A stretch of DNA of 39,762 bases from the NCBI GenBank assembly GCA_963601915.1, contig CAVCGL010000020.1, positions 1 to 39,762 of the forward strand, in the 5' to 3' direction. The stretch is from Butyricicoccus_A sp963601915. Its GTDB lineage: Bacteria; Bacillota; Clostridia; Oscillospirales; Butyricicoccaceae. The notes beneath the pieces are model-generated. The model ran no database searches and was not told the DNA's origin. It was given only the letters and a program-made list of their open reading frames with translations. The position numbers were made by a program, and so were the translations under genes. This document shows, piece after piece, positions 24,635-32,507 of the stretch; position 1 is the stretch's first letter; every line of letters starts with the position of its first letter.

Positions 24635-25654
24635 TTACTCGGACAGAGTCAGCAGCTCGTTCTTCAGGAAGGACTCCTTGCAGCGGAATGCGATGTTGGT
24701 GGACTTGGTGCCATCGTATACGTTCGGGTTAGCCGGCGTACCGGTTGCAACATGGTCGCAGAATACTTCCATTTCCTTCACGTATGCATCGTGCCAACGA
24801 GTTACGAAGTCCTGATAGCACTCACGGCAAACGCCATGCTTGCTCATAACTTCCAGCAGGGAATCGGTCGGAACAGCGGAGATACGCAGGGTACCACGGG
24901 TACCAACGATTTCGGTCTCTACTGCGGAGCCATGTGCTGCTGCGCGGCCTGCGTAGAAGAATGCCATGGTCTCGTTCTCGTTCTGAATCAGGCAGGATAC
25001 GTTGTCGCCGTCATCCCAATCCTTGTACTGCTTGAACTCGTAGCAGCCGCCGATTGCCCACAGCTTCTTCGGCTCGGACTCGGTCAGCCAACGGATCAGG
25101 TCGATGTCATGGATGGACATGTCGATGAACTGGCCGCCAGAGCGCGGTGCGTACTCCAGTGTGCCCTTGATGATGGAAATCGGGTCCTGAGAGTAGCAGC
25201 GAACCAGTACGATGTCGCCGATGTCGCCGCGGTTGATCTTTTCCTTTGCGATTGCGTAGGAATGATCGTAACGACGCATGAAGCCCAGCATGAAGATCAG
25301 CTCCGGATGAGCTTCTACAATCTTCTCAGCCTTCTTGCACTTCTCTACGGTCTCAGCCAGCGGCTTTTCGCAGAATACATGCTTGCCAGCATTCATAGCC
25401 AGCTCGATCATATCTACATGGGAATCGGTGTTGGTAACGATAGCAACAGCCTCTACGTTCGGGTCGTTGCACAGATCAGCCGGATTCTCGTAAACAGCGG
25501 TTACGCCCAGTTCTTCAGCAACTTCCTTTGCGCGAGCGATGTTCTTATCGCTGATTGCAACCAGCTCAGAACCCGGAACGCGGTTTGCGATGTTGCAAGC
25601 GTGCTCATAACCCAGACGGCCAATACCGATGATACCAATTTTCAGCTTTTTCAT
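24635..25654 (-). CDS. iolG: myo-Inositol 2-dehydrogenase (Gfo/Idh/MocA family)
   Basis: The product oxidises myo-inositol to scyllo-inosose (2-keto-myo-inositol) with NAD, the first step of inositol catabolism. It has 339 residues. The Rossmann start is IGIIGIGRLGYEH, the conserved CEKPLA has Lys97, and the active site DMSIHDIDLIRW has Asp178 and His182. It could instead act on D-chiro- or scyllo-inositol; the iol neighbours fix only the pathway. AGGAGG precedes the ATG. It is last gene of the iolE-iolG unit. Confidence 0.9.
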   Translation of the reverse strand: MKKLKIGIIGIGRLGYEHACNIANRVPGSELVAISDKNIARAKEVAEELGVTAVYENPADLCNDPNVEAVAIVTNTDSHVDMIELAMNAGKHVFCEKPLAETVEKCKKAEKIVEAHPELIFMLGFMRRYDHSYAIAKEKINRGDIGDIVLVRCYSQDPISIIKGTLEYAPRSGGQFIDMSIHDIDLIRWLTESEPKKLWAIGGCYEFKQYKDWDDGDNVSCLIQNENETMAFFYAGRAAAHGSAVETEIVGTRGTLRISAVPTDSLLEVMSKHGVCRECYQDFVTRWHDAYVKEMEVFCDHVATGTPANPNVYDGTKSTNIAFRCKESFLKNELLTLSE

Positions 25655-25690
25655 TGTTGTTTCCTCCTCAAATCTATCTCTTTCCTGACA

Positions 25691-26590
25691 TTAAAGTCCA
25701 GTGTACTTGTTTACGTATGCGCGAGCCATCTTCGCATACTCCAGCGGATTAGCAATTGCCGGATCCTGCTCAGCCTCTACAACCAGCCAGCCTTCGTAGT
25801 TATACTCATCCAGCAGCTTGAATACGGTCGGGAAGTCTACGCAGCCTTCCGGATCGCCCGGTACGGTAAATACGCCTTCCGGAATGGAGCGCAGGAAGCT
25901 CTTGTTCTCTGCATAGCACTTGTCCATAGCAGCCTTGCGGACATTCTTCAGATGCACGTGCTTGATGCGGTCATGATGCTTCTTGAGAATCTCAATCGGA
26001 TCTTCGCCGGAGAAGGTCAGATGACCGGTATCGTAAATCAGGCTGACATACTTCGGATCGGTCAGCTGCATCAGATGGTCGATCTCGTTGGTCTTCTGAA
26101 CGGTCGTGGTCATATGATGATGGTATACAATCTGCATACCGCTGTCATATGCGATCTTGCCCAGATGATCCAAGCCCTTTGCCAGCGTCTCAAACTCGTC
26201 ATCGTTGAGAACCTTCTTCTGAGACAGCGGGGTGTTCCACTGGTGCTGAATCGAGAAGCTCTGGTCAGAGGTGTTGATGATGTTGGTGCCGCATGCCTTG
26301 AGGAAGTTCATGTGATCCACAAATGCACGCTCGTTCCACCACAGCGGCTGCTCATTCAAATAGGTGCTGATCCAAGCAGTGATAACAGAAAGATCTCTGC
26401 GTCCCAGCTCCTTGTTCAGGATTGCCGGATCTCTCGGGAACTGGCAGCCAATCTCGGTGCCAACGTAGCCGGTCAGTGCAATTTCGCTGATGGTCTGCAG
26501 GAAGCTATTCTCTGCGCCCATCTCTGGCATGTCATCTTCTGTCCACGCGATCGGTGCAATGCCGACGCGAACCTTTTTCGGGTCTAACAT
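25691..26590 (-). CDS. iolE: Inosose dehydratase (2-keto-myo-inositol dehydratase)
   Basis: The product dehydrates 2-keto-myo-inositol to 3D-(3,5/4)-trihydroxycyclohexane-1,2-dione, step two of the pathway. The 299-residue protein is a xylose-isomerase-like TIM barrel with metal-site segments in TEIGCQFPRD, YHHHMTTTVQ, DTGHLTFSG, KHVHLKNVR and VVEAEQDP. The near-N-terminal GIAPIAWTEDDMPE is the IolE signature. AAAGGA precedes the ATG. It starts a separate transcript with its own conserved promoter region and lies 36 bp before iolG. Confidence 0.95.
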   Translation of the reverse strand: MLDPKKVRVGIAPIAWTEDDMPEMGAENSFLQTISEIALTGYVGTEIGCQFPRDPAILNKELGRRDLSVITAWISTYLNEQPLWWNERAFVDHMNFLKACGTNIINTSDQSFSIQHQWNTPLSQKKVLNDDEFETLAKGLDHLGKIAYDSGMQIVYHHHMTTTVQKTNEIDHLMQLTDPKYVSLIYDTGHLTFSGEDPIEILKKHHDRIKHVHLKNVRKAAMDKCYAENKSFLRSIPEGVFTVPGDPEGCVDFPTVFKLLDEYNYEGWLVVEAEQDPAIANPLEYAKMARAYVNKYTGL

Positions 26591-26665
26591 ATGTTCTCGT
26601 CCTTTCCTTGACTTTTAAATCCTATGGGTTGTTTCCGTATTTTGTCTTTCCTTTTTTGTGACTTT

Positions 26666-26852
26666 AGTATATCATGCACAGGTTTTTTCCGCTTTTAACT
26701 TCTTGTTTTTTGCAGCTTTTCTAAAAAATTTCATTTTTATTGAAATTCTGTATGCGCAAGCAGGCAATTTCCCTTCTTTTTCCGAAAAACTTTCAAAATC
26801 TTGCGCTTCCTGTCTATCCATCAAAACCGAAAATTTCAAAAATCCTGCGATT
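26666..26852 (-). promoter_or_regulatory. iolE promoter region with conserved iol blocks
   Basis: This 187-bp stretch within the 312-bp gap upstream of iolE has a -10 TATACT (26666-26671) without a good -35. It carries blocks also found before iolD: block 3 at 26692-26711 next to the -35 position, block 2 (AAACTTTCAAAATCTTGC on the plus strand) at 26787-26804, TCCTGTC at 26808-26814, and block 1 (ATCCTGCGATT) at 26842-26852. Block 2 begins 133 bp upstream of the -10. A weak -35 with upstream blocks suggests an activator, presumably the AraC protein next to iolD. The DNA is A/T-rich and no gene is supported here. Confidence 0.65.
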
Positions 26853-26902
26853 GTTTTATTTTGTCTGTTTTTTTGAGAAATCGCCGCATGGAATCTCCGT
26901 AC

Positions 26903-26941
26903 AAAAAAATACAGACACAGCGGCAATTCTGTGTCTGTATT
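26903..26941 (-). terminator. Terminator of the iolD-iolB-adh transcript
   Basis: AATACAGACACAG (26909-26920 plus flank) pairs with CTGTGTCTGTATT (26929-26941). On the minus strand a run of seven T follows. It separates the iolD unit from the iolE unit. Confidence 0.9.
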
Positions 26942-26986
26942 CTCTCAATCGTATGTTCCAGATATTCTGTATAAACGAATCAGAAA

Positions 26987-28108
26987 TCAGAAGGCATTGT
27001 TATAAATGCTCAAAATATCCTCTTCCGTCAATTCTACATAATTGTTGTTGAGCAGACGCTGCTGGGTCTCCAGTACCGTCTTTGCGTATACCGGCAGCTC
27101 CTCTGCGGTCACGCCAACCTCACGCAGCTTCTTCTTCTCCAGCACGGCGTTCATGAGCTTGTACAGCTCTTCCAGAGCAAATACCGGCTCGGTATCCAGC
27201 TCTGCTGCCAGAACTTCTTCCAGCTTGTTGAGCTTACCAACCGGCTTCTTTTCCTGATACTTGCGCATAACATCGGCAAACATCAGCTGGTTGGACTGAC
27301 CGTGCGGCACATGATGTGCGCCGCCGAGCGGATAGCTCAGCGCGTGAACCGCTGCACAGCCAGCATGGCCGAAGGCAATGCCTGCAAAGTTAGAGGCACG
27401 CAGGAATCGAGCTGCATACTTCTTCCAAGCGTCGCGGTCGCCGTTATCTACAGCAGCACGCCAGCCGCTCAGAATCAGGTGCAGCGCGCTCTTGGAGAAC
27501 AGCTCGCTGATTGCGCACGCATTCGGGCTGAGGAAGGACTCCACCGCGTGAATCATGGCATCAATCGAAGAGGTAGCAAAGACGCCATACGGCAGACTTG
27601 CAAGCATACCCGGGATCAGTGCTGCCTCGTTGGCAAACATAGCCGGAGAGACAATGCCCTGCTTGACGCCTTTGGTGGTGCGGTTGATGATGGAAATATT
27701 GGTTACTTCAGAACCGGTGCCGCAGGTAGTCGGAACAATAACCAGCTCATGAACCTTGTGCAGGTCTGCCATGCGGTCGTACAGATCGTCTACCTTATCT
27801 TCCTTAGAAGCAACAGCCAAGACCTTGGCAATGTCGATAATGGTGCCGCCGCCGACAGCGATAATGCGCTTGTATTCTTTTCCGCGCAGCTCATCGAGGA
27901 TGGCGTCTACCATCACGTCGGTCGGCTCGCCCATGCCGTACTTTTCCTGAAACAGGGTATGGCAGCCCAAATTCAGTGCGGAAATTGTCGGCTCGTAAAT
28001 ATATTCATTGGTCAGAATGAGATCTTCTGCACCCAGACCAGCTTCTTCCGCATAGGTCTTAAAATCTGCATATTCTGCAATTGCAGGAATCAACTGAAAT
28101 GCTTTCAT
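26987..28108 (-). CDS. Iron-dependent alcohol dehydrogenase (4-hydroxybutyrate-dehydrogenase-like)
   Basis: This is a 373-residue Fe-ADH (type III) enzyme. The NAD site is AVGGGTIIDIAK (84-95) and PTTCGTGSEVTN. Predicted iron ligands are Asp183, His187 (DAMIHAVE), His255 and His269 (PHG), with family spacing. The overall sequence resembles 4-hydroxybutyrate dehydrogenases of Clostridia, which reduce succinate semialdehyde. It sits inside the inositol operon, 16 bp before iolB's end on the downstream side, so I infer that it reduces the one-carbon-shorter malonate semialdehyde made by inositol breakdown to 3-hydroxypropionate. AGGAGG precedes the ATG. Confidence 0.85.
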   Translation of the reverse strand: MKAFQLIPAIAEYADFKTYAEEAGLGAEDLILTNEYIYEPTISALNLGCHTLFQEKYGMGEPTDVMVDAILDELRGKEYKRIIAVGGGTIIDIAKVLAVASKEDKVDDLYDRMADLHKVHELVIVPTTCGTGSEVTNISIINRTTKGVKQGIVSPAMFANEAALIPGMLASLPYGVFATSSIDAMIHAVESFLSPNACAISELFSKSALHLILSGWRAAVDNGDRDAWKKYAARFLRASNFAGIAFGHAGCAAVHALSYPLGGAHHVPHGQSNQLMFADVMRKYQEKKPVGKLNKLEEVLAAELDTEPVFALEELYKLMNAVLEKKKLREVGVTAEELPVYAKTVLETQQRLLNNNYVELTEEDILSIYNNAF

Positions 28109-28124
28109 GTTTGCGCCTCCTGCC

Positions 28125-28916
28125 TTAAATCTCCGGGAAATACTTTGCGTCGGCTGCGGTTACCCACTCGTATTCCGGCACAACCGTGGTCACGATATTC
28201 TTGTCGTCCTGCAGACGAATGCACCACAGATAGTACTCTGCATAGCCCGGTGCTGCGCACTGAGAATGGGTAACATTCTCCGGCATACCGGTCAGATCAT
28301 TGTTCTTTACCTTGAATGCGTCATCGCCGTACTCAGCCAGACCATAGCCGTTTTCCGGCAGGAACTTGTAGTAATACAGCTCCGGCTCTACATGCTGATG
28401 CGGTGGGTAAGAGGACCACTTGCCCGGGAAGTGTACTACTTCGCCGATGAAGAAGTTGGTCTCTGGGCAGTTGGAGCGATCAAAGAAGGTACGAACCAGA
28501 CGGGTAGAGCACTCGTTCATCTGACCTGCGCCGCGCTCCTCGTTTGCGCTCAGGCAGTCCTCCGGACGCATGAGGCGGGAAGCAAAGCTGCGCTTGTTTT
28601 CGGTACGTGCCACTGCGATTTCTGCGTCTGCGCCGCAGGTAATGGTAACCGCGGTGTTCTGCGGAACATGCAGCAGAATAGCGCCCTCATGGAAGCAGTC
28701 CTTACGGGTTACGGTCTCGGTCTTGCCTTCCCAAGCGAAAGTAACCGTGCCGCTCATCAGATCGTAAACAACTTCCTGTGCGTAGTCAAAGTTCATGATG
28801 TCGCCCGCTGTCATCTTGACAACGCCGAACTCCATGCCCATCATTTCCGGATTGTCTACTGCGGAAACCATCTTATTATAGCCCTTGTCAAACGGGGCTT
28901 TTGCTGTGTATTTCAT
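28125..28916 (-). CDS. iolB: 5-Deoxy-glucuronate isomerase
   Basis: The product isomerises 5-deoxy-D-glucuronate to 2-deoxy-5-keto-D-gluconate, step four of inositol catabolism. The 263-residue protein is a bicupin; the metal site is in YPPHQHVEPELYYYKF and the later THSQCAAPGYAEYYLW. AAAGGAG precedes the ATG. It lies downstream of iolD after a 224-bp gap with a complex fold, and 16 bp upstream of the iron dehydrogenase. Confidence 0.95.
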   Translation of the reverse strand: MKYTAKAPFDKGYNKMVSAVDNPEMMGMEFGVVKMTAGDIMNFDYAQEVVYDLMSGTVTFAWEGKTETVTRKDCFHEGAILLHVPQNTAVTITCGADAEIAVARTENKRSFASRLMRPEDCLSANEERGAGQMNECSTRLVRTFFDRSNCPETNFFIGEVVHFPGKWSSYPPHQHVEPELYYYKFLPENGYGLAEYGDDAFKVKNNDLTGMPENVTHSQCAAPGYAEYYLWCIRLQDDKNIVTTVVPEYEWVTAADAKYFPEI

Positions 28917-28984
28917 GTCGATCGCTCCTTTGTCGGTATGCGCTTTATCAAAATAAAAATATCATCAAGTATCGGTTAATGCTC

Positions 28985-29109
28985 CCAGTTTCGCTGTGCA
29001 TTCCTTTGCAGCGCGGCCCCCGCCGCGCTGCAAAAGCTGTGAGAAAAGGTATATACATGCGGAGAATGCATGAGTGCACAGAGTTACGAATGTCTTGTTA
29101 GGAAACTGG
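28985..29109. other. Nested inverted-repeat element between iolD and iolB
   Basis: Four nested or adjacent pairings fill this non-coding gap. Outer CCAGTTTC (28985-28992) pairs with GAAACTGG (29102-29109). CTGTGCA (28994-29000) pairs with TGCACAG (29075-29081). A 13-bp GC-rich hairpin has TTTGCAGCGCGGC (29005-29017) and its complement (29022-29034). CATGC (29056-29060) pairs with GCATG (29068-29072). No T-tract follows, so it is not an ordinary terminator. It could be a structured RNA in the iol transcript, an mRNA processing site, or a small mobile palindromic element. Confidence 0.6.
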
Positions 29110-29140
29110 AGATGTGGTGTGTCATTACAGCCGTATTAAC

Positions 29141-31093
29141 TCAATACATTCTCGCTTCGCTGATGTACTTGTCCAGACGCTTGCGTGCTTCCTGAACCTT
29201 CTCAGACTTAGAGGTAGAAGCTACGCCGATGTGCCACCAGGACTCATAGCCCTCTGCCATGGTCTTCGGCAGAACCTTTGCATCAATGATGCAGGAGCCG
29301 GTTTCCTTCTTTGCATCCTGAACAGCCTTGCGGAACTCTTCCGGAGTCTTAGCATAGAATGCCTTCATGCCGTAGCCTTCGCCAACCTTGCCGAAATCGG
29401 TGTAGCAGTACTTGCCGTCCAGCTTGCCGGTCTCCTCGTTGCGGTGACGCATCTCTGTTGCCAGAGAACCAACGCCGTTGCCCATCTGCAGGTTGTTGAT
29501 GCAGCCGAATGCTGTGTTGTCGAATACAACGATGGTGATCTTTGCATTTTCCTGAATCGCAGTCGGGATCTCGGAGTTCAGCATCATGAAGGAACCGTCG
29601 CCAACCAGTGCGTAAACTTCCTGCTCCGGTGCTGCCAGCTTGGAGCCAAGTGCGCCTGCAATCTCATAGCCCATGCAGGATGCGCCGTATTCCATGTTGT
29701 AAGTATCCTTTGCATCGGTTACCCACAGTCTCTCGAGGTCAGCCGGCAGGGAGCCTGCTGCTGCAACAACGATTGCATCGTCGTCAATCTCTTCACGCAG
29801 AATGCCTACTGCATTGGACTCGGTGATGGTGCCGCCGATGTCATTGACAAAGTCGTTCATGATCTTCTCGGTCCAGCTCGGTACGCACGGAACGAACTTG
29901 CCTTCGCCGAAGCCCTCACCATGGTACTGTACGCCGAGAACGCTCAGGCGCTCCTTCTCCCATACCTCGCGGATTTCCTGGATCTCGTTGGTGTAGCCGG
30001 ACTTGTAGCCGTCAGCCTTCAGTACGTCATAGATCTGCTCCAGCGTTACCTTGGCATCGCCTACGCAACGGGTTGCATCCAGCTTTTCAGCGTGGAATTC
30101 AGAGGTGTTGATTGCCAGAACCTTGATGTCCGGATTGCGGAACAGAACCCACTTAGAACCGGTAACGAAGTCATTGAAACGGGTGCCAACACCGATAACC
30201 AGATCGGCATCCTTGCACAGCGCGTTTGCTGCCAGACCACCGGTAACACCGATGCCGCCGACACTCAGTTCAAAGCTGTCCGGCAGAGCGGAATGGCCAG
30301 CCTGTGTCTGAGATACCGGAATGTTGAACTCACGAGCAAACTTCATCACAGTCTCGCCTGCTTCGGAGTAACGAACGCCGCCGCCGGAGATCAGAATCGG
30401 CTTCTTTGCAGACTTAATCAGCTCTACAGCCTTCTCTACTTCGTATGCGTCTGCGCCGCGGCGGGAAATGTGATGTACGCGCTTCTGGAAGAAGTAATCC
30501 GGATACTCAAAGCTCTCGCCCTGTACATCCTGCGGCAGGCTGATGCAGACAGCGCCGCAGTCTGCGGTATCGGTCAGTACGCGGAATGCGTTAATCATTG
30601 CCGGCATCAGCTGCTCCGGACGAGAAATGCGATCCCAGTACTTGCAAACCGGCTTGAAGCAATCGGAAGCGGTGATGCTCAGGTCATGAGAAACCTCCAT
30701 CTGCTGCAGTACCGGATCCGGCTGACGGGTTGCGAACGAGTCGGACGGGAACAGAAGCAGCGGAATGTGGTTGATGGAAGCAGTCAGCGCTGCGGTTACC
30801 ATGTTTGCTGCGCCCGGGCCGATGGAAGAGGAGCAAGCAATGATCTTACGGCGGTTGTTCTGCTTTGCATAAGAGATAGCCGCATGTGCCATGCCCTGTT
30901 CGTTTCTGCCCTGATATACACGCAGGCGGCCCGAATCTTCATCCAGTGCCTGTCCCAGACCAACTACCATACCGTGTCCAAAGATGGTGAAAATGCCGTC
31001 TACGAACGGCTGCTCTACGCCGTCAAATTCGATGTACTGCTGGTTCAGGAACTTTACTACTGCCTGACCTACTGTCATCTTTGTCTTGCTCAT
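29141..31093 (-). CDS. iolD: 3D-(3,5/4)-trihydroxycyclohexane-1,2-dione hydrolase
   Basis: This ThDP-dependent enzyme opens the inositol-derived ring to 5-deoxy-glucuronate, step three. It has 650 residues from the ATG at 31093 (MSKTKMTVGQAVVKFL), set by AGGAGG upstream. It has the acetolactate-synthase fold: an N-terminal pyrimidine-binding domain, a central domain (ISGGGVRYSEAG) and a C-terminal ThDP/Mg domain with VGDGSFMMLNSEIPTA and FDNTAFGCINN. It is first gene of iolD-iolB-adh and is preceded by the conserved promoter region and the AraC gene. The large antisense frame over it is a shadow. Confidence 0.96.
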   Translation of the reverse strand: MSKTKMTVGQAVVKFLNQQYIEFDGVEQPFVDGIFTIFGHGMVVGLGQALDEDSGRLRVYQGRNEQGMAHAAISYAKQNNRRKIIACSSSIGPGAANMVTAALTASINHIPLLLFPSDSFATRQPDPVLQQMEVSHDLSITASDCFKPVCKYWDRISRPEQLMPAMINAFRVLTDTADCGAVCISLPQDVQGESFEYPDYFFQKRVHHISRRGADAYEVEKAVELIKSAKKPILISGGGVRYSEAGETVMKFAREFNIPVSQTQAGHSALPDSFELSVGGIGVTGGLAANALCKDADLVIGVGTRFNDFVTGSKWVLFRNPDIKVLAINTSEFHAEKLDATRCVGDAKVTLEQIYDVLKADGYKSGYTNEIQEIREVWEKERLSVLGVQYHGEGFGEGKFVPCVPSWTEKIMNDFVNDIGGTITESNAVGILREEIDDDAIVVAAAGSLPADLERLWVTDAKDTYNMEYGASCMGYEIAGALGSKLAAPEQEVYALVGDGSFMMLNSEIPTAIQENAKITIVVFDNTAFGCINNLQMGNGVGSLATEMRHRNEETGKLDGKYCYTDFGKVGEGYGMKAFYAKTPEEFRKAVQDAKKETGSCIIDAKVLPKTMAEGYESWWHIGVASTSKSEKVQEARKRLDKYISEARMY

Positions 31094-31172
31094 AATTGTT
31101 TCCTCCTCATACATAAACATTCGTCTTGTATCCACAATTTGTGTTTTGCGGTTCCTTGTTTTTGTTGTACTT

Positions 31173-31373
31173 AGTATACTATTTTCACGAAAAACAAACT
31201 TTAACCCTTTTGTTTTTTCATCATTTTGTCCGTATTTTTTTGATTTTTTATATCCTTGCTGTATTTTTGCGCCGTGTCCCCCTGCCCGCCGCGCAAACTT
31301 TCAAATTCTTGCTGTTGTCCTGTCGCCGACGGCATTGCATTTATTGCACCGCTTTTTCTAATATCCTGCGATT
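31173..31373 (-). promoter_or_regulatory. iolD promoter region with conserved iol blocks
   Basis: The -10 is TATACT (31173-31178) with a poor -35. Block 3 is at 31199-31218, block 2 (AAACTTTCAAATTCTTGC) at 31295-31312, TCCTGTC at 31318-31324 and block 1 (ATCCTGCGATT) at 31363-31373. Block 2 begins 134 bp upstream of the -10, against 133 at iolE. A small palindrome TTTTC-AC-GAAAA (31182-31193) lies in the -35/-10 spacer. Short frames in this 300-bp gap have no ribosome site and are not counted as genes. Confidence 0.65.
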
Positions 31374-31393
31374 GCCTGTTTTTCGCGGGCATG

Positions 31394-31429
31394 AAAAAAG
31401 CCGGAGGGCAGATTTTTCTGCTCTCCGGC
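31394..31429 (-). terminator. Terminator of the AraC regulator gene
   Basis: GCCGGAG-GCAGA (31400-31412) pairs with TCTGC-CTCCGGC (31417-31429) around a T-loop. On the minus strand TTTTTT follows. Confidence 0.88.
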
Positions 31430-31437
31430 GGGAGGAT

Positions 31438-32370
31438 TTACGATTCTTTTTTCTTCTTTCTGCGCTTCTTTTCCGGCTGCCGCGTCTCGACAATGTAATT
31501 TTGCCGGTATTTCTTCGGCGGCATTCCGACATTCTTGGAAAACTGCAAATTAAAGTAGCTCTGCGTGTCATAGCCGACCATACCGGCAATTGTCGTCACC
31601 GGCAGATCCGTCGAAATGAGCATCGTCTGCGCCTCGCCAATGCGGCGACGCAGCAAATACTGCATCGGCGAGTATCCGCTCATCTCCTTAAACACATGCG
31701 ACAAATAATACGGGCTGATATTGAGTGCTTCACCCATGCTCTGCAAGGTAATTTGTTCCGCATAGTTTTTGTCGATGTATTCCTTGATGCGCTGACCTAA
31801 AATAGAGGGCTCTTCCACCTCGATTTCCTCACTGTTGGATGCCTTCACGCCGACAACCGTCAGCGCCTTGACCAGCAGCGCGTGCATCAGCGAATGACAA
31901 AACGCTTCTGCGTTGGTCTCTCCCGAGGACAAGCTGTGGAACATCATTTCAAACAGTGTCTTCAGTGCTTCAAACTGTTCTCCTGTCGGAAACACAAAAC
32001 CGGCATCGTCCGGAATCAGCGCATACTCCTTGAGTCCCGGCATATGTAAATTGCCAACGGCAATACAATAGCTGCCCAACGGATTGTCTGAGCTTGCGAT
32101 CTCATCATGCACAATATGCGGATTATAAATGAGCAAATCGCCCTGCTGCACCTGATATTTCTTATCATGAATCAGATACTCGCTGCTTCCGCTGCAAATT
32201 AGAATCAGCTCCACGAAGTCTTCATGTGCATGCATCACACGCGGATGCGCACTGGTGTCCGGCCGAATATCGCTGACATATAACAGCTTCGGGTCATTTT
32301 TTCCGGTAAATACCGACTGAAAGTCCTTTTTTACAAAACACTGCACGTTCATTGCCTGATGTTCTGCCAT
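31438..32370 (-). CDS. AraC-family transcription regulator, cupin sensor
   Basis: The 310-residue protein has an N-terminal cupin-like sugar-binding domain (about 30-150; HPRVMHAHEDFVEL, QGDLLIYNPHIVHDE) and a C-terminal double helix-turn-helix (about 205-300; ITLQSMGEALNISPYYLSHV, GYDTQSYFNLQFSKNVG). A Lys/Arg-rich tail ends it. It is upstream of iolD on the same strand, with its own terminator in between. The weak -35 boxes and shared upstream blocks at iolD and iolE make it the likely inositol-responsive activator. Its start has GGAAAGGAG upstream. Ligand identity is an inference. Confidence 0.88.
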   Translation of the reverse strand: MAEHQAMNVQCFVKKDFQSVFTGKNDPKLLYVSDIRPDTSAHPRVMHAHEDFVELILICSGSSEYLIHDKKYQVQQGDLLIYNPHIVHDEIASSDNPLGSYCIAVGNLHMPGLKEYALIPDDAGFVFPTGEQFEALKTLFEMMFHSLSSGETNAEAFCHSLMHALLVKALTVVGVKASNSEEIEVEEPSILGQRIKEYIDKNYAEQITLQSMGEALNISPYYLSHVFKEMSGYSPMQYLLRRRIGEAQTMLISTDLPVTTIAGMVGYDTQSYFNLQFSKNVGMPPKKYRQNYIVETRQPEKKRRKKKKES

Positions 32371-32410
32371 AGTATACTCCTTTCCCGTTTCTATTCTCTC
32401 TTGTGCCTTT

Positions 32411-32439
32411 ATTATAGCAGATTCAGCAATTCTTGACTA
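32411..32439 (-). promoter_or_regulatory. Promoter of the AraC gene
   Basis: On the minus strand TGC-TATAAT is an extended -10 (32411-32419) with a partial -35 TAGTCA 17 bp upstream. It is divergent from the acetyltransferase promoter. Confidence 0.6.
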
Positions 32440-32469
32440 TCGGAATGTTGTCTTTTCTGCTGTAACATA

Positions 32470-32478
32470 TGATATACT
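32470..32478 (+). promoter_or_regulatory. Promoter of the acetyltransferase gene
   Basis: TGA-TATACT is an extended -10. A TTGTCT lies upstream at 32448-32453 with a long 19-bp spacer. The leader is about 24 nt. Confidence 0.5.
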
Positions 32479-32507
32479 TGAGGTATCCCAAGCAAAGGAG
32501 CATTTGT

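Noticed and set aside
24596..26587. Plus-strand 663-codon frame antisense to iolG and iolE
   Set aside because: It spans two recognised minus-strand genes and their gap; no motif or ribosome site.
29114..31174. Plus-strand 686-codon frame antisense to iolD
   Set aside because: iolD on the minus strand is full length with clear ThDP motifs; the antisense frame has no domain and no start signal.
31201..31392. Minus-strand short frame upstream of iolD, sharing a few residues with a frame upstream of iolE
   Set aside because: The similarity is in the DNA blocks, which shift frame between the two copies; no ribosome site. Better read as shared regulatory DNA.
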